DNA of 64,000 nt from a bacterium (GCA_025774935.1 JALGZK010000014.1:1-64000), one strand, 5' to 3'; counted from the stretch's first letter, positions 42,903-51,918 are shown. Notes: a model not told the origin generated them from the sequence alone. Translations and numbers: made by a program.

Positions 42903-43051
42903 GGGATGTTTGGAGGGGTACCGGGATACCGGGGGAGCGTCCAGAAACCAGCGGGGAACGGCCTATCGAGCCCGAGAGCCTACTGAGTGGCGTCTGCGAG
43001 GGCCTCCAGCTCCGTGTCTCGCCCTCCCCGGGCGGCGAGCTGTATATGGAC

Positions 43052-43080
43052 AGAGGCCGCTGCGAACGGCAGCGGCCTCT
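43052..43080 (-). terminator. Terminator of beta-propeller copy 2
   Basis: AGAGGCCGCTGC and GCAGCGGCCTCT form a perfect 12-bp stem with a 5-nt loop, 27 nt after the stop at 43107. Confidence 0.7.
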
Positions 43081-43106
43081 CAAGAAACCAGTCTCCACGA
43101 ATCGGC

Positions 43107-43904
43107 CTACCGACACATGGCCTTGATGGCGCTCCATGTGGTCGGGGCCTCCGAGATGGACGTCTCCGACGTGAACCCGGAGACCTCGACGATCGTGTTG
43201 CAGTCGCTGCATGCGAAGAACACCGTCAGGGCATCCGGGTCGAACGTGAGCGCCTCGACACTTGTGAAGCCGAGCGATGCCGGGATGTCGACCACCTCAT
43301 CGAAGCCGCCATCCGACCGGAACTTGTAGACCAGCCCGGCGTCGTCGTCGCCAACGAGGAGCCTGTCCTCTGTCGGCAGGTAGCAGATCGAGTCGATGTC
43401 GATGGCCGGCAGCGATGACCAGCGTCCGACCTCGACGCCGCCGAGGGTGAACGTGACAACCTCGCTCGCGCTGTCGTCGGCGGCGTAGAGGAGGCCGGCG
43501 GCCGAGTTGACGGCCAGCCCCGCGATATTGTCCATGGCGAGGTCAACGGAGAACCAGCTCACGACGACGCCATCTGTCGAGCACTCGACGATCTTCTCCG
43601 GGTCGGACGAGTCAGCGATCCACAGGTTCCCGGTGCCCTCGTGGAAGCACAACCCGCAGGGCTCCGTGAGGTCCCACACCTCGCCGCTGTACCAGTCCAC
43701 GTGGTAGCCGGAGCGGTCATACTCCCTAACCTCGTTGCCGGCACCGTTCACGAGCCAGATATGGTCGCGGTCGGAATCGTAGCAGATACCCTCTGGGACG
43801 GTGTCGACCGTCCAGGTCTGGACGATGGTCAGTTGCGCGAGTGCGGGCACCGTCCAGACGGCCCCCGCCACGATCAGCAGGGTCAACAAGAGCGGTCTCG
43901 CCAT
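43107..43904 (-). CDS. Secreted six-bladed beta-propeller protein (NHL-like), copy 2
   Basis: 265 residues from the ATG at 43904 (GGGGAGG upstream). Signal peptide MARPLLLTLLIVAGAVWTVPALA. Blades include ICYDSDRDHIWLVN, TGNLWIADSSDPEKIVE, AGLLYAADDSASEVVTF, DRLLVGDDDAGLVYKF and LTVFFACSDCNTIVEVSGFT. It aligns with the copy at 41944-42735 along its whole length, and both keep the same promoter and terminator layout, which points to a tandem duplication. The 771-residue ORF in the track joins this gene out of frame to the neighbouring phosphodiesterase region and is not real. Function unknown. Confidence 0.8.
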   Translation of the reverse strand: MARPLLLTLLIVAGAVWTVPALAQLTIVQTWTVDTVPEGICYDSDRDHIWLVNGAGNEVREYDRSGYHVDWYSGEVWDLTEPCGLCFHEGTGNLWIADSSDPEKIVECSTDGVVVSWFSVDLAMDNIAGLAVNSAAGLLYAADDSASEVVTFTLGGVEVGRWSSLPAIDIDSICYLPTEDRLLVGDDDAGLVYKFRSDGGFDEVVDIPASLGFTSVEALTFDPDALTVFFACSDCNTIVEVSGFTSETSISEAPTTWSAIKAMCR

Positions 43905-44040
43905 GAGACGCACCTCCCCCCGGGAGCGAGCCGGCCGCGCTTCCGATAGTGTCCGAGCGGGTGTTGGGGGCGTCCCCCCGCCGAAGCCGGACCACTGTCC
44001 TGCATGCCCCCGAGCGGCACTCATCAGCTGAGTGTCGCCA

Positions 44041-44069
44041 ATGATATGCGATTCATGATGAGCATTCAA
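44041..44069 (-). promoter_or_regulatory. Promoter of beta-propeller copy 2
   Basis: Minus strand TTGAAT, 17 nt spacer, TATCAT, about 135 nt before the ATG at 43904. It has the same position and spacing as the copy-1 promoter. Confidence 0.65.
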
Positions 44070-44101
44070 GGGGGGATTACGGGCGCGCGGGCGTCCAACG
44101 C

Positions 44102-45403
44102 TCAGAGGGCCGCCTTCTCGATGATCCCAGCGAGCTGCGTGATGTCGAGATCGTTCGGCGCCTTCTCCTTCGACCAGAAGAACGCGTCGTCCCAGGTGTG
44201 CATGCCGGTGAGATCCGTGCGGGCGAAGAGCTCGCGCTCCTTCACGGTGCCCTTCAAGTCGAACCCGTGGTGCCCGACGGGAAGGAGGTCTGGCCCCTTC
44301 CGCGCCTCCGGCCCCGAGTAGACCTCGTCCCGCTCGAAGACGCGCTCGATGACCGGGTGCCCTTCGTGCGTCAGCTCCGCGAGCCCGGCCTTGATCTCGT
44401 TCATGATCGGGCGGGCGTCCGAGTCCGCGACGCTCCCCTTCGGAAACCGCCCCCGGCGGTTCAGGTAGATCCGCCCGGGGTCGTACGCGAACGCCCGCGA
44501 GCCCTCCGCGATCTCCTCGAGCGACGTAGGATCGTCGGTCTCGAACGAGAGGAACCCGTTTTCGACGAGCCAGCGGTTGATGCGGACCTCTGCCGTGATC
44601 CCGCAGAACCCGTGATCGGAGAGGAGGAAGAGCCCCTCCCCTTCGTCCTTGCGGCCGGAGACCTTCCCGAACCGCTCGACGAGCCCGCCCACGAACAGAT
44701 CCACCTTCCGGTAGTAGTCGAGGAACGCGCCGTGATAGGCGTGCGACGGGTCCTCGACCGCCTCCCAGAGATAGTGCTGGAGCCGGTCGGTCCCGGTGAC
44801 GACGATCTGGAAGTAGTCCCAGTCCTCGTTCCAGAAGAGGTCGACCGCGCGGCGCCTGCCCTCGAGGGTCTCGTCGAGCTCGCGGATCAGGTAGTCGTGG
44901 TCGGCTCTCGCCTGCGCCGTGTCGATGTCGATCCGGTAGTCGATGCCCTCGAGGTCCGAGACGTACCGCATGGGCGCAACCGCCTTCTTGAGCGAGATTG
45001 CAACGAACCCGGAGACGAGGATGCCAGGGATCTCCCGCGCGGGGTAGGTCGAGGGCTGGTTCACCACGATCGAGCGCTTCCTCTTGCGGCCGAGCCGGTC
45101 CCAGAGCGTCGGCGCCTTCAAGTCCCGGAAGTTCGGGAACCGGTAGTCGTAGGAGTCCGGCTTGGGGTCGACGAATCCGAAGATGCCGTGCGTGCCCGGG
45201 TTCGTGCCGGTCATGAAGGAGGGCCAGCTCACGGCGGAGATCTCGGGCAGGGTCACGTTCATCTCCGAGAGGTGCCCGGCCGAGACGAGTCGCCCGATGT
45301 TGGGCGTCGTGCCGTCTGACGCGAACCGCGAGAGGAGCGAGTGTGGCACGCCGTCCAGGCCGATGACGAGCGTGCGTTTCTTCCTGCGTGTGAAGAGACC
45401 CAA
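44102..45403 (-). CDS. Alkaline phosphatase superfamily enzyme, cytosolic type
   Basis: 433 residues with no signal peptide. RTLVIGLDGVPHSLL is the first metal motif, ISAVSWPSFMTGTNPGTHGIFGF the nucleophile region, GLFLLSDHGFCGIT the Asp-His metal site and GMHTWDDAFF the C-terminal His region. It resembles type I phosphodiesterases/nucleotide pyrophosphatases that also occur as phosphoglycerate-mutase-like proteins. The start is a TTG at 45403; GGAGGG precedes it, and an out-of-frame ATG lies 4 nt upstream. It is not closely linked to the two membrane homologues at 3.3-7.7 kb. Substrate unknown. Confidence 0.82.
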   Translation of the reverse strand: MGLFTRRKKRTLVIGLDGVPHSLLSRFASDGTTPNIGRLVSAGHLSEMNVTLPEISAVSWPSFMTGTNPGTHGIFGFVDPKPDSYDYRFPNFRDLKAPTLWDRLGRKRKRSIVVNQPSTYPAREIPGILVSGFVAISLKKAVAPMRYVSDLEGIDYRIDIDTAQARADHDYLIRELDETLEGRRRAVDLFWNEDWDYFQIVVTGTDRLQHYLWEAVEDPSHAYHGAFLDYYRKVDLFVGGLVERFGKVSGRKDEGEGLFLLSDHGFCGITAEVRINRWLVENGFLSFETDDPTSLEEIAEGSRAFAYDPGRIYLNRRGRFPKGSVADSDARPIMNEIKAGLAELTHEGHPVIERVFERDEVYSGPEARKGPDLLPVGHHGFDLKGTVKERELFARTDLTGMHTWDDAFFWSKEKAPNDLDITQLAGIIEKAAL

Positions 45404-45428
45404 GCATCCCTCCGTGCTCCAAGTGAAC

Positions 45429-45456
45429 GGCGCCCCTGCCCGGCGGCAGGGGCGCC
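45429..45456 (-). terminator. Terminator of the RRM gene
   Basis: GGCGCCCCTGCC and GGCAGGGGCGCC form a perfect 12-bp stem with a 4-nt loop after the stop at 45490. There is no U-tract. Confidence 0.6.
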
Positions 45457-45489
45457 GCGTGTGTCTTGTGCGACTATGGCGGGTCGGCG

Positions 45490-45942
45490 TCAGGACTCGT
45501 CATCGTCCCCCTCGCTGAGCCAGGACCGATGGCCGTGCCATCCGGTGTCCTCCTCGTCGCCCCACCAGCCGTCATCTTCCAGTTCCGTCTCCTCTTCCTG
45601 TTCCTCGGCGAACTCCCACTCCTCGATCTTCCGCGGCCTCCCCTCGCGACGTCCCTTCGGTGCGTCGCGGTCGTGCCGGCGGTCCCTCTTGGAGCGCCGC
45701 CTGTTCTTCTCCAGGTTCACCACGAGCGTCTGGCCCCTGAACTCCAGGCCGTTCAGCATCCTCGTCGCTTCCCTGGCCTCACGCTCCTCCATCTCGACGA
45801 ACGCGTAACACTGACCATTGCTGCTGGTGTGGTCGATCACGTACCTGACCGACTGCACCTCGCCGAACGGCGCGAACAGGGCCTCGATGTCGACCTCGCT
45901 CGACTCGAACGGCAGGTTGCCTACGTAGATTGTCGTGGCCAT
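45490..45942 (-). CDS. RRM-type RNA-binding protein with acidic tail
   Basis: 150 residues from the ATG at 45942. TIYVGNLPFESSEVDIEALF is RNP2, and QCYAFVEM is RNP1 in the variant form seen in bacterial glycine-rich RNA-binding proteins (CYAFVEM). EATRMLNGLEFRGQTLVVN closes the RRM. A basic stretch (KNRRRSKRDRRHDRD) follows, then an acidic and Trp-rich tail (DDGWWGDEEDTGWHGH). Bacterial RRM proteins are often cold-induced and bind single-stranded RNA. The Arg-rich and acidic tail is longer than in the short cyanobacterial type. No partner gene is nearby. Confidence 0.87.
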   Translation of the reverse strand: MATTIYVGNLPFESSEVDIEALFAPFGEVQSVRYVIDHTSSNGQCYAFVEMEEREAREATRMLNGLEFRGQTLVVNLEKNRRRSKRDRRHDRDAPKGRREGRPRKIEEWEFAEEQEEETELEDDGWWGDEEDTGWHGHRSWLSEGDDDES

Positions 45943-46060
45943 TGCGTCAGTGCCCCGCCAGGAGCGGAGCTTCGCACCGCTCCCCTGCCCGACGGGAGGA
46001 TGGGCCGCCGACGTCCCTGCCGCCCACACGTCGCGCCACCTCCGCGCCAGGACGGACAAC

Positions 46061-46087
46061 CCGATACCAACACAACGCATCTGTCAA
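46061..46087 (-). promoter_or_regulatory. Weak candidate promoter of the RRM gene
   Basis: Minus strand TTGACA, short 15-nt spacer, TATCGG. The -35 is perfect but the spacing and -10 are poor. Confidence 0.3.
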
Positions 46088-46534
46088 AGAACCACCCGGT
46101 CCCGGCTTCGGTCCACACGGGCCGAGAACAGCCGGGCGCTCGTTCGCCCTCCTCTTCCACCACGAGGTGATACTGCTCGACCCGCGGCAGGGTGTGTCAT
46201 CCGGGAAGGGAGAGGTTCCGGGGACCCTCTCCCGTGCCTCACCCGTATGCAAGCATTCGGGAGCTGGGGGATGGTGTCAAGTGCAATCCCGGGGAGGCAG
46301 GCAGGGCGCGAGGGTTCGGGGCCGGGGCCGGCGCGGGCCCCGGGGATCCTCAGGCCCGGAGACCCTGGACGGACAGCGCCCGGCGCGGTGTCGGCTGACC
46401 CCGCCAGTCTGCGGTCCTCGCCGTGAACCGTTGATCTTGCGCCCTCCCTTCGACGGCATCATCCCCCCCGGGCAGCTCCACCGGCGCGCTGCGCGCGGGC
46501 CCGGCGCACGGCGCCCGCCGGAACGGCAGCCTCC

Positions 46535-46563
46535 TTGACATTCGAGTGGATGCGTGGCATACT
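46535..46563 (+). promoter_or_regulatory. Promoter of the GH16-like gene
   Basis: TTGACA, 17 nt spacer, CATACT. The ORF-track start at 46535 is the TTG of this -35 box, so it cannot be the start codon. Confidence 0.7.
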
Positions 46564-46565
46564 AT

Positions 46566-46580
46566 GTTCGATAACCGAAC
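46566..46580. promoter_or_regulatory. Palindromic operator, copy 1
   Basis: GTTCGATAACCGAAC begins 3 nt after the -10 box. Together with the flanks (ACTATGTTCG, AACCGAACRAAG) it is nearly identical to the site at 53542-53556. This position would block transcription when bound, as expected for a LacI- or ROK-type repressor. Confidence 0.65.
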
Positions 46581-46633
46581 GAAGTCGTGTGAACCCTTGT
46601 TGCCTCGCAAGTTCTTGTCAGGAGGAAGACTCT

Positions 46634-48244
46634 GTGGCACGCCGGACGCGGTTCTGGACGATCCCCCTCCTCGCGGTTCTGGCAGCGATGCACGCGGCTG
46701 AGGCACCCGCCCAGTGCATCCTGGCAAACCCGAGCTTCGAGATCGGAGCCTCGGGGAGCAACGTCTTCGGCGGTTGGGGGCAGTTCGGCGACGTGGGCTC
46801 GGTGAGCTTCGCCACGCACGGCTCCGCCGCGGCGCGGGTGTCGGGTCCGGACTGGGGCGGATGGGACGTCTCCGCCTTCTGGCAGCAGCAGGACAGCTAC
46901 CAGGGCGAGCAGTGGGAGGTGACCGGCAAGGTGGCGCATTCGTCCGCCAATCCGCTGACCGGCGACTGCAGGGCCATCGTGAACATCGAGTGGTGGGACG
47001 CAGGCGGCATGATGAGCTACGAGTCCCACGACGTGGCTCTCCCCTCCACCCCCACGGACGAGTACCAGAGCTTCTCCGTCCTGAGCGATCCTGCGCCATC
47101 CGGAACCGTGGCGATGCGCGCCCTCTTCGCTGTTCTCCAGAGCCCCTCCGACCCGCCTCCGGACGTCTACTACGACCAGACGACGGTCCTGAGTCAGAGC
47201 TACCCGACCATCGAGGACATGCAGTGGAACGACTTCCCCGGCGGCAGGGCGCTCTCGTTCTCGGGACGGACGTGGCGCGTCAAGGGGCCCGGGTACTACG
47301 GGCCCGGACCGAACCTCTTCTCCGACTCGGAGTCGAGCGTCTGGGTGGACGGCGACGACCGGCTGCACCTGACCATCCGGAACGTCGGCGGCTCCTGGTA
47401 CAGCACCGAGGTGGCGCTCACTGAGACGCTGGGCTACGGGGACTACATCTTCACGACCGTGGGCCGCGTCGACGACATCGATCCGGCCGCCGTGTTCGGC
47501 CTCTTCCTCTGGCAGTACGGACCCTGCTGGGACGAGTCGTATCTCTGGTGGAACCCGTACAACGAGTTCGACATCGAGTTCAGCCGGTGGGGCAACCCCG
47601 CGAGCAGCAACAACGCGCAGTTCGTCGCCCAGCCCTGGGACTGGTACGGGAACGTCAGCCGCTTCGACGTGTCCTTCGGCGCCGAGGAACTCTCCAGCCA
47701 CGCGCTCCGCTGGCTCCCCGACCGGGTCGTGTGCAGAAGCTGGCGCGGCGGGCCACAGGACGAGTCCCCCGGCAACATGATCCACACCTGGACCTACACG
47801 GGTCCCCACATCCCGAGGCCCGAGATACCGCGCGTGCACGTGAACCTCTGGCGGTGCTGCGATCAACCGTCGTCGAACCTGGAGGTCGTGCTCGACGCCT
47901 TCACGTTCTTCCCGGCGGACCCGACCGGCGTGAGCGACGCGCCGGAAGGGGACGACTCGTCCGCACGGCCCGCCCGGCTCCTCGCCGCGAGACCCAACCC
48001 GTTCAATCCCGTCACGACCATCGGCTACTCGCTCAGGAACGAAGGTCCGACCGAGATGGCGGTCTTCAACGTGGCGGGTCGCAGGGTCCGCACCCTAGTG
48101 GACGGCTTCGTTCCGGCGGGCGATCACGAGGTCACGTGGGACGGACGCGACGACCGCGGCGCCCGCGTGCCGTCGGGCGTCTACTTCTACCGGCTCCGAG
48201 CCGGAGACGCGGTCGAGACCCGACGGATGGTTCTGGTGAAATAG
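46634..48244 (+). CDS. Secreted GH16-like glucanase or glucan-binding protein with FlgD-like C-terminus
   Basis: 536 residues from the GTG at 46634 (AGGAGGAA upstream). Signal peptide to EAPAQ. Residues 25-185 look like a CBM4/9-type beta sandwich (ILANPSFEIG start, MRALFAVLQ, VYYDQTTV). Residues about 215-430 look like a GH16 jelly roll: YGDYIFTTVGRVDDIDPAAV, then NEFDIEFSRWGNP, which fits the ExDxE catalytic motif near 311-315, and ALRWLPDRVVCRSW. The C-terminus RPNPFNPVTTIGYS to YFYRLRAGD is a FlgD-like sorting domain. It may cut laminarin or mixed-linkage beta-glucan outside the cell. The operator it shares with the GH1/transporter operon supports a role in the same pathway. Confidence 0.8.
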   Translation: MARRTRFWTIPLLAVLAAMHAAEAPAQCILANPSFEIGASGSNVFGGWGQFGDVGSVSFATHGSAAARVSGPDWGGWDVSAFWQQQDSYQGEQWEVTGKVAHSSANPLTGDCRAIVNIEWWDAGGMMSYESHDVALPSTPTDEYQSFSVLSDPAPSGTVAMRALFAVLQSPSDPPPDVYYDQTTVLSQSYPTIEDMQWNDFPGGRALSFSGRTWRVKGPGYYGPGPNLFSDSESSVWVDGDDRLHLTIRNVGGSWYSTEVALTETLGYGDYIFTTVGRVDDIDPAAVFGLFLWQYGPCWDESYLWWNPYNEFDIEFSRWGNPASSNNAQFVAQPWDWYGNVSRFDVSFGAEELSSHALRWLPDRVVCRSWRGGPQDESPGNMIHTWTYTGPHIPRPEIPRVHVNLWRCCDQPSSNLEVVLDAFTFFPADPTGVSDAPEGDDSSARPARLLAARPNPFNPVTTIGYSLRNEGPTEMAVFNVAGRRVRTLVDGFVPAGDHEVTWDGRDDRGARVPSGVYFYRLRAGDAVETRRMVLVK

Positions 48245-48302
48245 ACTCCGACGGGACCGACGCCGTGCCCCGGATCCCCTGTCAGAGAGAGATGATGTGA
48301 CA

Positions 48303-48332
48303 ACGCCGTCGCGCGATGCGACGGCGTCTTTT
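48303..48332 (+). terminator. Terminator of the GH16-like gene
   Basis: ACGCCGTCGC and GCGACGGCGT form a 10-bp stem with a 5-nt loop followed by CTTTTCG. This is the best U-tract terminator in the window. Confidence 0.8.
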
Positions 48333-48369
48333 CGTCTTAGTGCCAGGCTGGGAGCGAACGGGGACGACG

Positions 48370-51300
48370 TCAGGAGCCGCGCAGGCACTCCCCCGGTATG
48401 CCGACGTGGATCCTCGAGATCCGGCCAGAGCGTCCGAAGAGCTCACGGCTCAGCTCACGGTCCAGGCGATCGCCTTCGATGACGCGTTCCGAGCCGTCAT
48501 CGAGCGTGACACGAATCCCCCCCCTGCCTTCCGCGCGCTCGTAGACGACCGGCACCTGGCAGAACGTGAAAGCGATGGTGCCGGCATCGAGCTCGATCGA
48601 GGCGGGCGTCCCTCTGACCTCGTAGTAGCGGAAGACCGCGGGTTCCCGGAGGAACTCCTCGGACTCCAGGAGCACCGGCCGGAAACTGACGACGCCGTCC
48701 TCCACGCGAACGCCCAGCTCGCCGAACCGCGTGAGGATCTCCTCCTTGACCTGCCCGGTCATCCCGGGCTGCTTCGCGCCCCCGTGCGGCGGGGTGTGGG
48801 AGTACGGGTCGGTAGGGAACGCGCCGTACTCGCCCGGGGTCTTCTCGAACCCGAGTCCCGATCGGACACGGCGGTACAGCCTCACGAGTTCATCCTTCGG
48901 CGCCTCCGACTCCCCGTCCCTGCCGGTCGTGAGCGCGATCTCCTGTGCGGCCACCAGGAGCTTGGCCACCATGTGCCAGTAGATGCAGCCCAGACCCTCG
49001 TACGAGTACATCGCGCCCGAGCGGCCGGTGTACTCCCTGTGGTTGAAGACGTCCTCGAACAGATCCGCCACGGCATCGCGGTCGCGCGCCACGCGGTCTG
49101 TCCACTCCGCGCGCTCCCCGAGCCGGTCGAGCGCCGCCGCGAGGTCGTCCCTGTTCCTGAAGTTGGGGTGGAACCTGACGGTGCCCGAAACGTCCCTCGC
49201 GAGGATCGAGCCCTCGCCCTCCTCGAGGAGGTCCCGAAGAAGCGGCACGGCCGAGACACGCTCCGGCTGCACGACGTTCTTCTCCAGGAACGAGGGGAGC
49301 TCCCTCTCGGGATAGAGAAGGAAGCTCTTCTGGTCTTCCCGGTACAGGGAGGACTCGAAGAGACGGTCCAGCATCTCGGCTGCCTCGGCGGGCTCTACGA
49401 GACCCGAACTCAATGCGGCCACCTGCCCTTCGAGCATCAAGGGCAGTGGACGGAGCGCGGCCTCTGTCCTGCCGTCGCTGAGTTCGAGAAGCACGTACGC
49501 GTTGTAGAGCCAGTCGTCCCTCCGGTTCGCCCTGATGCCGTAGTCGATGACGGCCAGGGCGGTCCTGCAGAGGCCGATTGCCTCACTGACCTCGAGCACG
49601 GTCCTGCCCGAGAACCCGCGCGCGTAGACTTCCCTCCTGTAGCTCGAGAACGCGTTGCCCAGCTCGTCCATTGCGCGCTTGCGGTCGCGGTCGCTGAGCG
49701 GCCCCATCTCCACAACACCTTCCACCCACACAAGCGACGACAGGACGCGGCGCGACCACGCGGCGACCTCGGTCGACACCGCGAGATCCTCGCCGGCCGC
49801 GCTCGAGAGCAGGTCCTCCAGGAACGCGACGTAGCGCCTGAGGTAGCAGAGTGTCACGACCGAGACGCCGTTTCCCACGAGGGCGTTGTTGGCGTCGTTC
49901 CACTCCGGCCGCTGCGTGTTGAGCCAGATACCTCCACCGGGAACCAGGTTCGAGAGTTTCGAGAGAAGCGGAACCAGGAGCTTCTCGAAGAGGTTGACGT
50001 GGTGGACCGCTCCGTCCGGTCCGAGCACCAGCCGCCCGTCCGTCCCCATGTCCGACACACGCGCACTGATCTCGGCATCGAGAGCGGCATCGAAATCGAT
50101 GGTGCGGGTCGGGTCCTTGAGGATCTCCCCGTAGGGCCTCAGGCGGTAGGGCACGTCGGCGTAGCTGAAGATCTCGCGGCGCAGCAGGTCCTCGACCTCG
50201 CCGGGCAGGTAGCGGGTCGTCCACTCGAGGAGCTTCAGGAGATAGACGATCTGGTGATCTCCCCAGTAGCCAATGTGGCTCCAGGGGTCGTGGGGGTCCG
50301 GCGTCTCCCAGTCGACACCGTCACGCGTGATCCTGTAGGGGTTGAACCCGTCGACCGTCGAGGCGTTCACGAACCGGGCGACGACGTTGGGAAGGAACGC
50401 TGGGAACGAGAGGCACAGCGCCTCCCAGTTCTGGAAGATGTCCCGCCAGTTCCCTTCGTGGTGGAGCGCGCGGCTGCCGTCAGCGTTCCGCACGTGAATC
50501 GAGAACCGGTTCCACGGGCGGCTGGGGTCGCCGTGTCGCCTTCCGAAGTAGAGCGGCAGGTACTCGCGGCACAGCCGCTCGAGATCGGCATCCCCGGTCT
50601 CGCGCGCGGCAGAGAGGAGCGCGCGGACGCCGATCGCCTCGGGGAGTGACTCGAGGAATGCCTTCTGTCGCTCGGCGGTCGCACGGTTTCGGACCTCGAT
50701 GAACTCGACGAGGTCCGCCGTCGGCACTTCGTAGTTGTCGGCGAAGACGCCCCCACGCATGCTGTTGAAGAGGACGTTGGCGAAGTGGTGCACCGCGGTC
50801 TCGGCGCGCCCCGCTGCCTGCATGCCGTCGGCGCTGCCGACGATGCGCTCAAGGCTCTCCCCCGCGCGCTCGAGGCTCCTCTCGATGTCCCGCGGGAGGT
50901 CCCCGCCGTCGGCAAGACGCTTCCGGAGCTCTGCGACCTGCCCGTGACTGCGACCGGCATCGGCCGCCGTGTGCCACCGGGCGTACTCGTCGGGACCGAG
51001 CCTGACCGCCGCGGTCACGAGGTAGTTGCCCCTGCGCCCGGAGAGAACCGTCTCGGGCGGTGGTCGATCTCCCGACCTGAAGGCGTCGATCGCCTCGGCG
51101 GAGAGGTGGACGCTCGCGCCCCCGAGTCCCACGGTCCAGACGGTGTTGGCCCGGAGGACCTCCACCGCCTCCGGACGGTCACTGATGCCGGCGGTCAACG
51201 AGAAGATCCCGAGCCCAGTCGCGTCGTCCACCTCCGACCTCTTGTAGGCATCGGAGAGGTTGCTCGCGCACTGCGACAGGGACAGGGGAATGCCGTGCGG

Positions 51301-51918
51301 GAGGACGTTGCGGAGACCGTCGAGAACCTCCACCTCGACCGGCGACGTTCCGCGGTTCTCGAGCGAGGCCGTCCTCACCCATCCGAACTCGTCGCTCCCG
51401 GCCCAGCGGTACCGGAACACGAGACCGAGATCGTGGTCGATCTCCTCGAAGATGAGGACGTTCCCCGTCGTGCTCTTGTACAGGCTGCGGGCGATCGCTC
51501 CCTCTCGAGCCTGCCGGTCGGAGAACGGCTCCCACGCCGTCGGGGCTCCGTCCCCCCGACGCGCGCGGAGGAGCGTGATCGGGCCCGTGTGGTGATGGGC
51601 GTCGCGCAGCCTGTCGACCGTCTCGTAGGGGAAGATGCTCCCGTCGGCGTCCACCCTCCCTGCCGTCAGGCCCCCTCCGGACGTCACGAACATCCAGAGG
51701 TCGGTCGGTGTCGCCAGGGTCATGAGGAAGAGAGGCATCCGGTCGTACGACGAGATGCGGTAGTAGTCCCGGCCCTCGAACCGGACCAGCTCACCGACGG
51801 GCTCCCGCGTGCGGGGAGTCTCGTCCTCCGCGCTCGGCCTCGCGTCCTCGCGGACGAGCCCGGCGCTGCCCGCTCGCGGGTGAAGGTGGATGATGTCCCG
51901 AAGGCGGTCGAACGCCAT
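48370..51918 (-). CDS. Very large cytosolic protein, probable carbohydrate-active enzyme
   Basis: 1182 residues with no signal peptide. The N-terminal third is beta-rich (YYRISSYDRMPLFLMTLATP; LIFEEIDHDLGLVFRYRW). The centre is helical with conserved-looking motifs HHEGNWRDIFQNWEAL, GFNPYRITRDGVDWE and GYWGDHQIVYLLKLLEW, and late LNTQRPEWNDANNALVG. A beta sandwich followed by an (alpha/alpha)6-type helical region is the layout of GH94-like glycoside phosphorylases and some other GH families. I cannot assign a family by eye. Its place between a GH16-like gene and a GH1/transport operon supports a role in oligosaccharide breakdown in the cytosol. It is transcribed opposite to those operons and has its own GGGAG site. 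Confidence 0.65.
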   Translation of the reverse strand: MAFDRLRDIIHLHPRAGSAGLVREDARPSAEDETPRTREPVGELVRFEGRDYYRISSYDRMPLFLMTLATPTDLWMFVTSGGGLTAGRVDADGSIFPYETVDRLRDAHHHTGPITLLRARRGDGAPTAWEPFSDRQAREGAIARSLYKSTTGNVLIFEEIDHDLGLVFRYRWAGSDEFGWVRTASLENRGTSPVEVEVLDGLRNVLPHGIPLSLSQCASNLSDAYKRSEVDDATGLGIFSLTAGISDRPEAVEVLRANTVWTVGLGGASVHLSAEAIDAFRSGDRPPPETVLSGRRGNYLVTAAVRLGPDEYARWHTAADAGRSHGQVAELRKRLADGGDLPRDIERSLERAGESLERIVGSADGMQAAGRAETAVHHFANVLFNSMRGGVFADNYEVPTADLVEFIEVRNRATAERQKAFLESLPEAIGVRALLSAARETGDADLERLCREYLPLYFGRRHGDPSRPWNRFSIHVRNADGSRALHHEGNWRDIFQNWEALCLSFPAFLPNVVARFVNASTVDGFNPYRITRDGVDWETPDPHDPWSHIGYWGDHQIVYLLKLLEWTTRYLPGEVEDLLRREIFSYADVPYRLRPYGEILKDPTRTIDFDAALDAEISARVSDMGTDGRLVLGPDGAVHHVNLFEKLLVPLLSKLSNLVPGGGIWLNTQRPEWNDANNALVGNGVSVVTLCYLRRYVAFLEDLLSSAAGEDLAVSTEVAAWSRRVLSSLVWVEGVVEMGPLSDRDRKRAMDELGNAFSSYRREVYARGFSGRTVLEVSEAIGLCRTALAVIDYGIRANRRDDWLYNAYVLLELSDGRTEAALRPLPLMLEGQVAALSSGLVEPAEAAEMLDRLFESSLYREDQKSFLLYPERELPSFLEKNVVQPERVSAVPLLRDLLEEGEGSILARDVSGTVRFHPNFRNRDDLAAALDRLGERAEWTDRVARDRDAVADLFEDVFNHREYTGRSGAMYSYEGLGCIYWHMVAKLLVAAQEIALTTGRDGESEAPKDELVRLYRRVRSGLGFEKTPGEYGAFPTDPYSHTPPHGGAKQPGMTGQVKEEILTRFGELGVRVEDGVVSFRPVLLESEEFLREPAVFRYYEVRGTPASIELDAGTIAFTFCQVPVVYERAEGRGGIRVTLDDGSERVIEGDRLDRELSRELFGRSGRISRIHVGIPGECLRGS

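Larger units (their letters stand above)
42736..43106. other. Intergenic region between the propeller paralogues
   Basis: 371 bp without a gene. It holds the promoter of copy 1 and the terminator of copy 2. The 130 bp upstream of copy 1 is similar to the region upstream of copy 2, including CCGAGCGGG, ATGCCCCCG and GAGCATTCAAGGG. Confidence 0.7.
45943..46633. other. Intergenic region between the RRM gene and the GH16-like gene
   Basis: 691 bp, very GC-rich. It contains several hairpins (GGGAGAG/CCTCTCCC near 46205-46235 and GGGGCC/GGCCCC repeats near 46320-46345). On the minus strand there is a weak promoter (46061-46087) for the RRM gene, and at the right end the GH16-like promoter and operator. 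No convincing ORF: the track's ORFs here overlap one another and lack ribosome binding sites. Confidence 0.6.

Noticed and set aside
43107-45422. 771-residue minus-strand ORF
   Set aside because: Its first two thirds are the wrong frame of the phosphodiesterase gene; only the C-terminal part from 43904 is a real protein with its own signal peptide, ribosome binding site and promoter.
46535-46633. N-terminal extension of the GH16-like protein
   Set aside because: The proposed start codon is the TTG of the -35 box, and the operator lies within this stretch.
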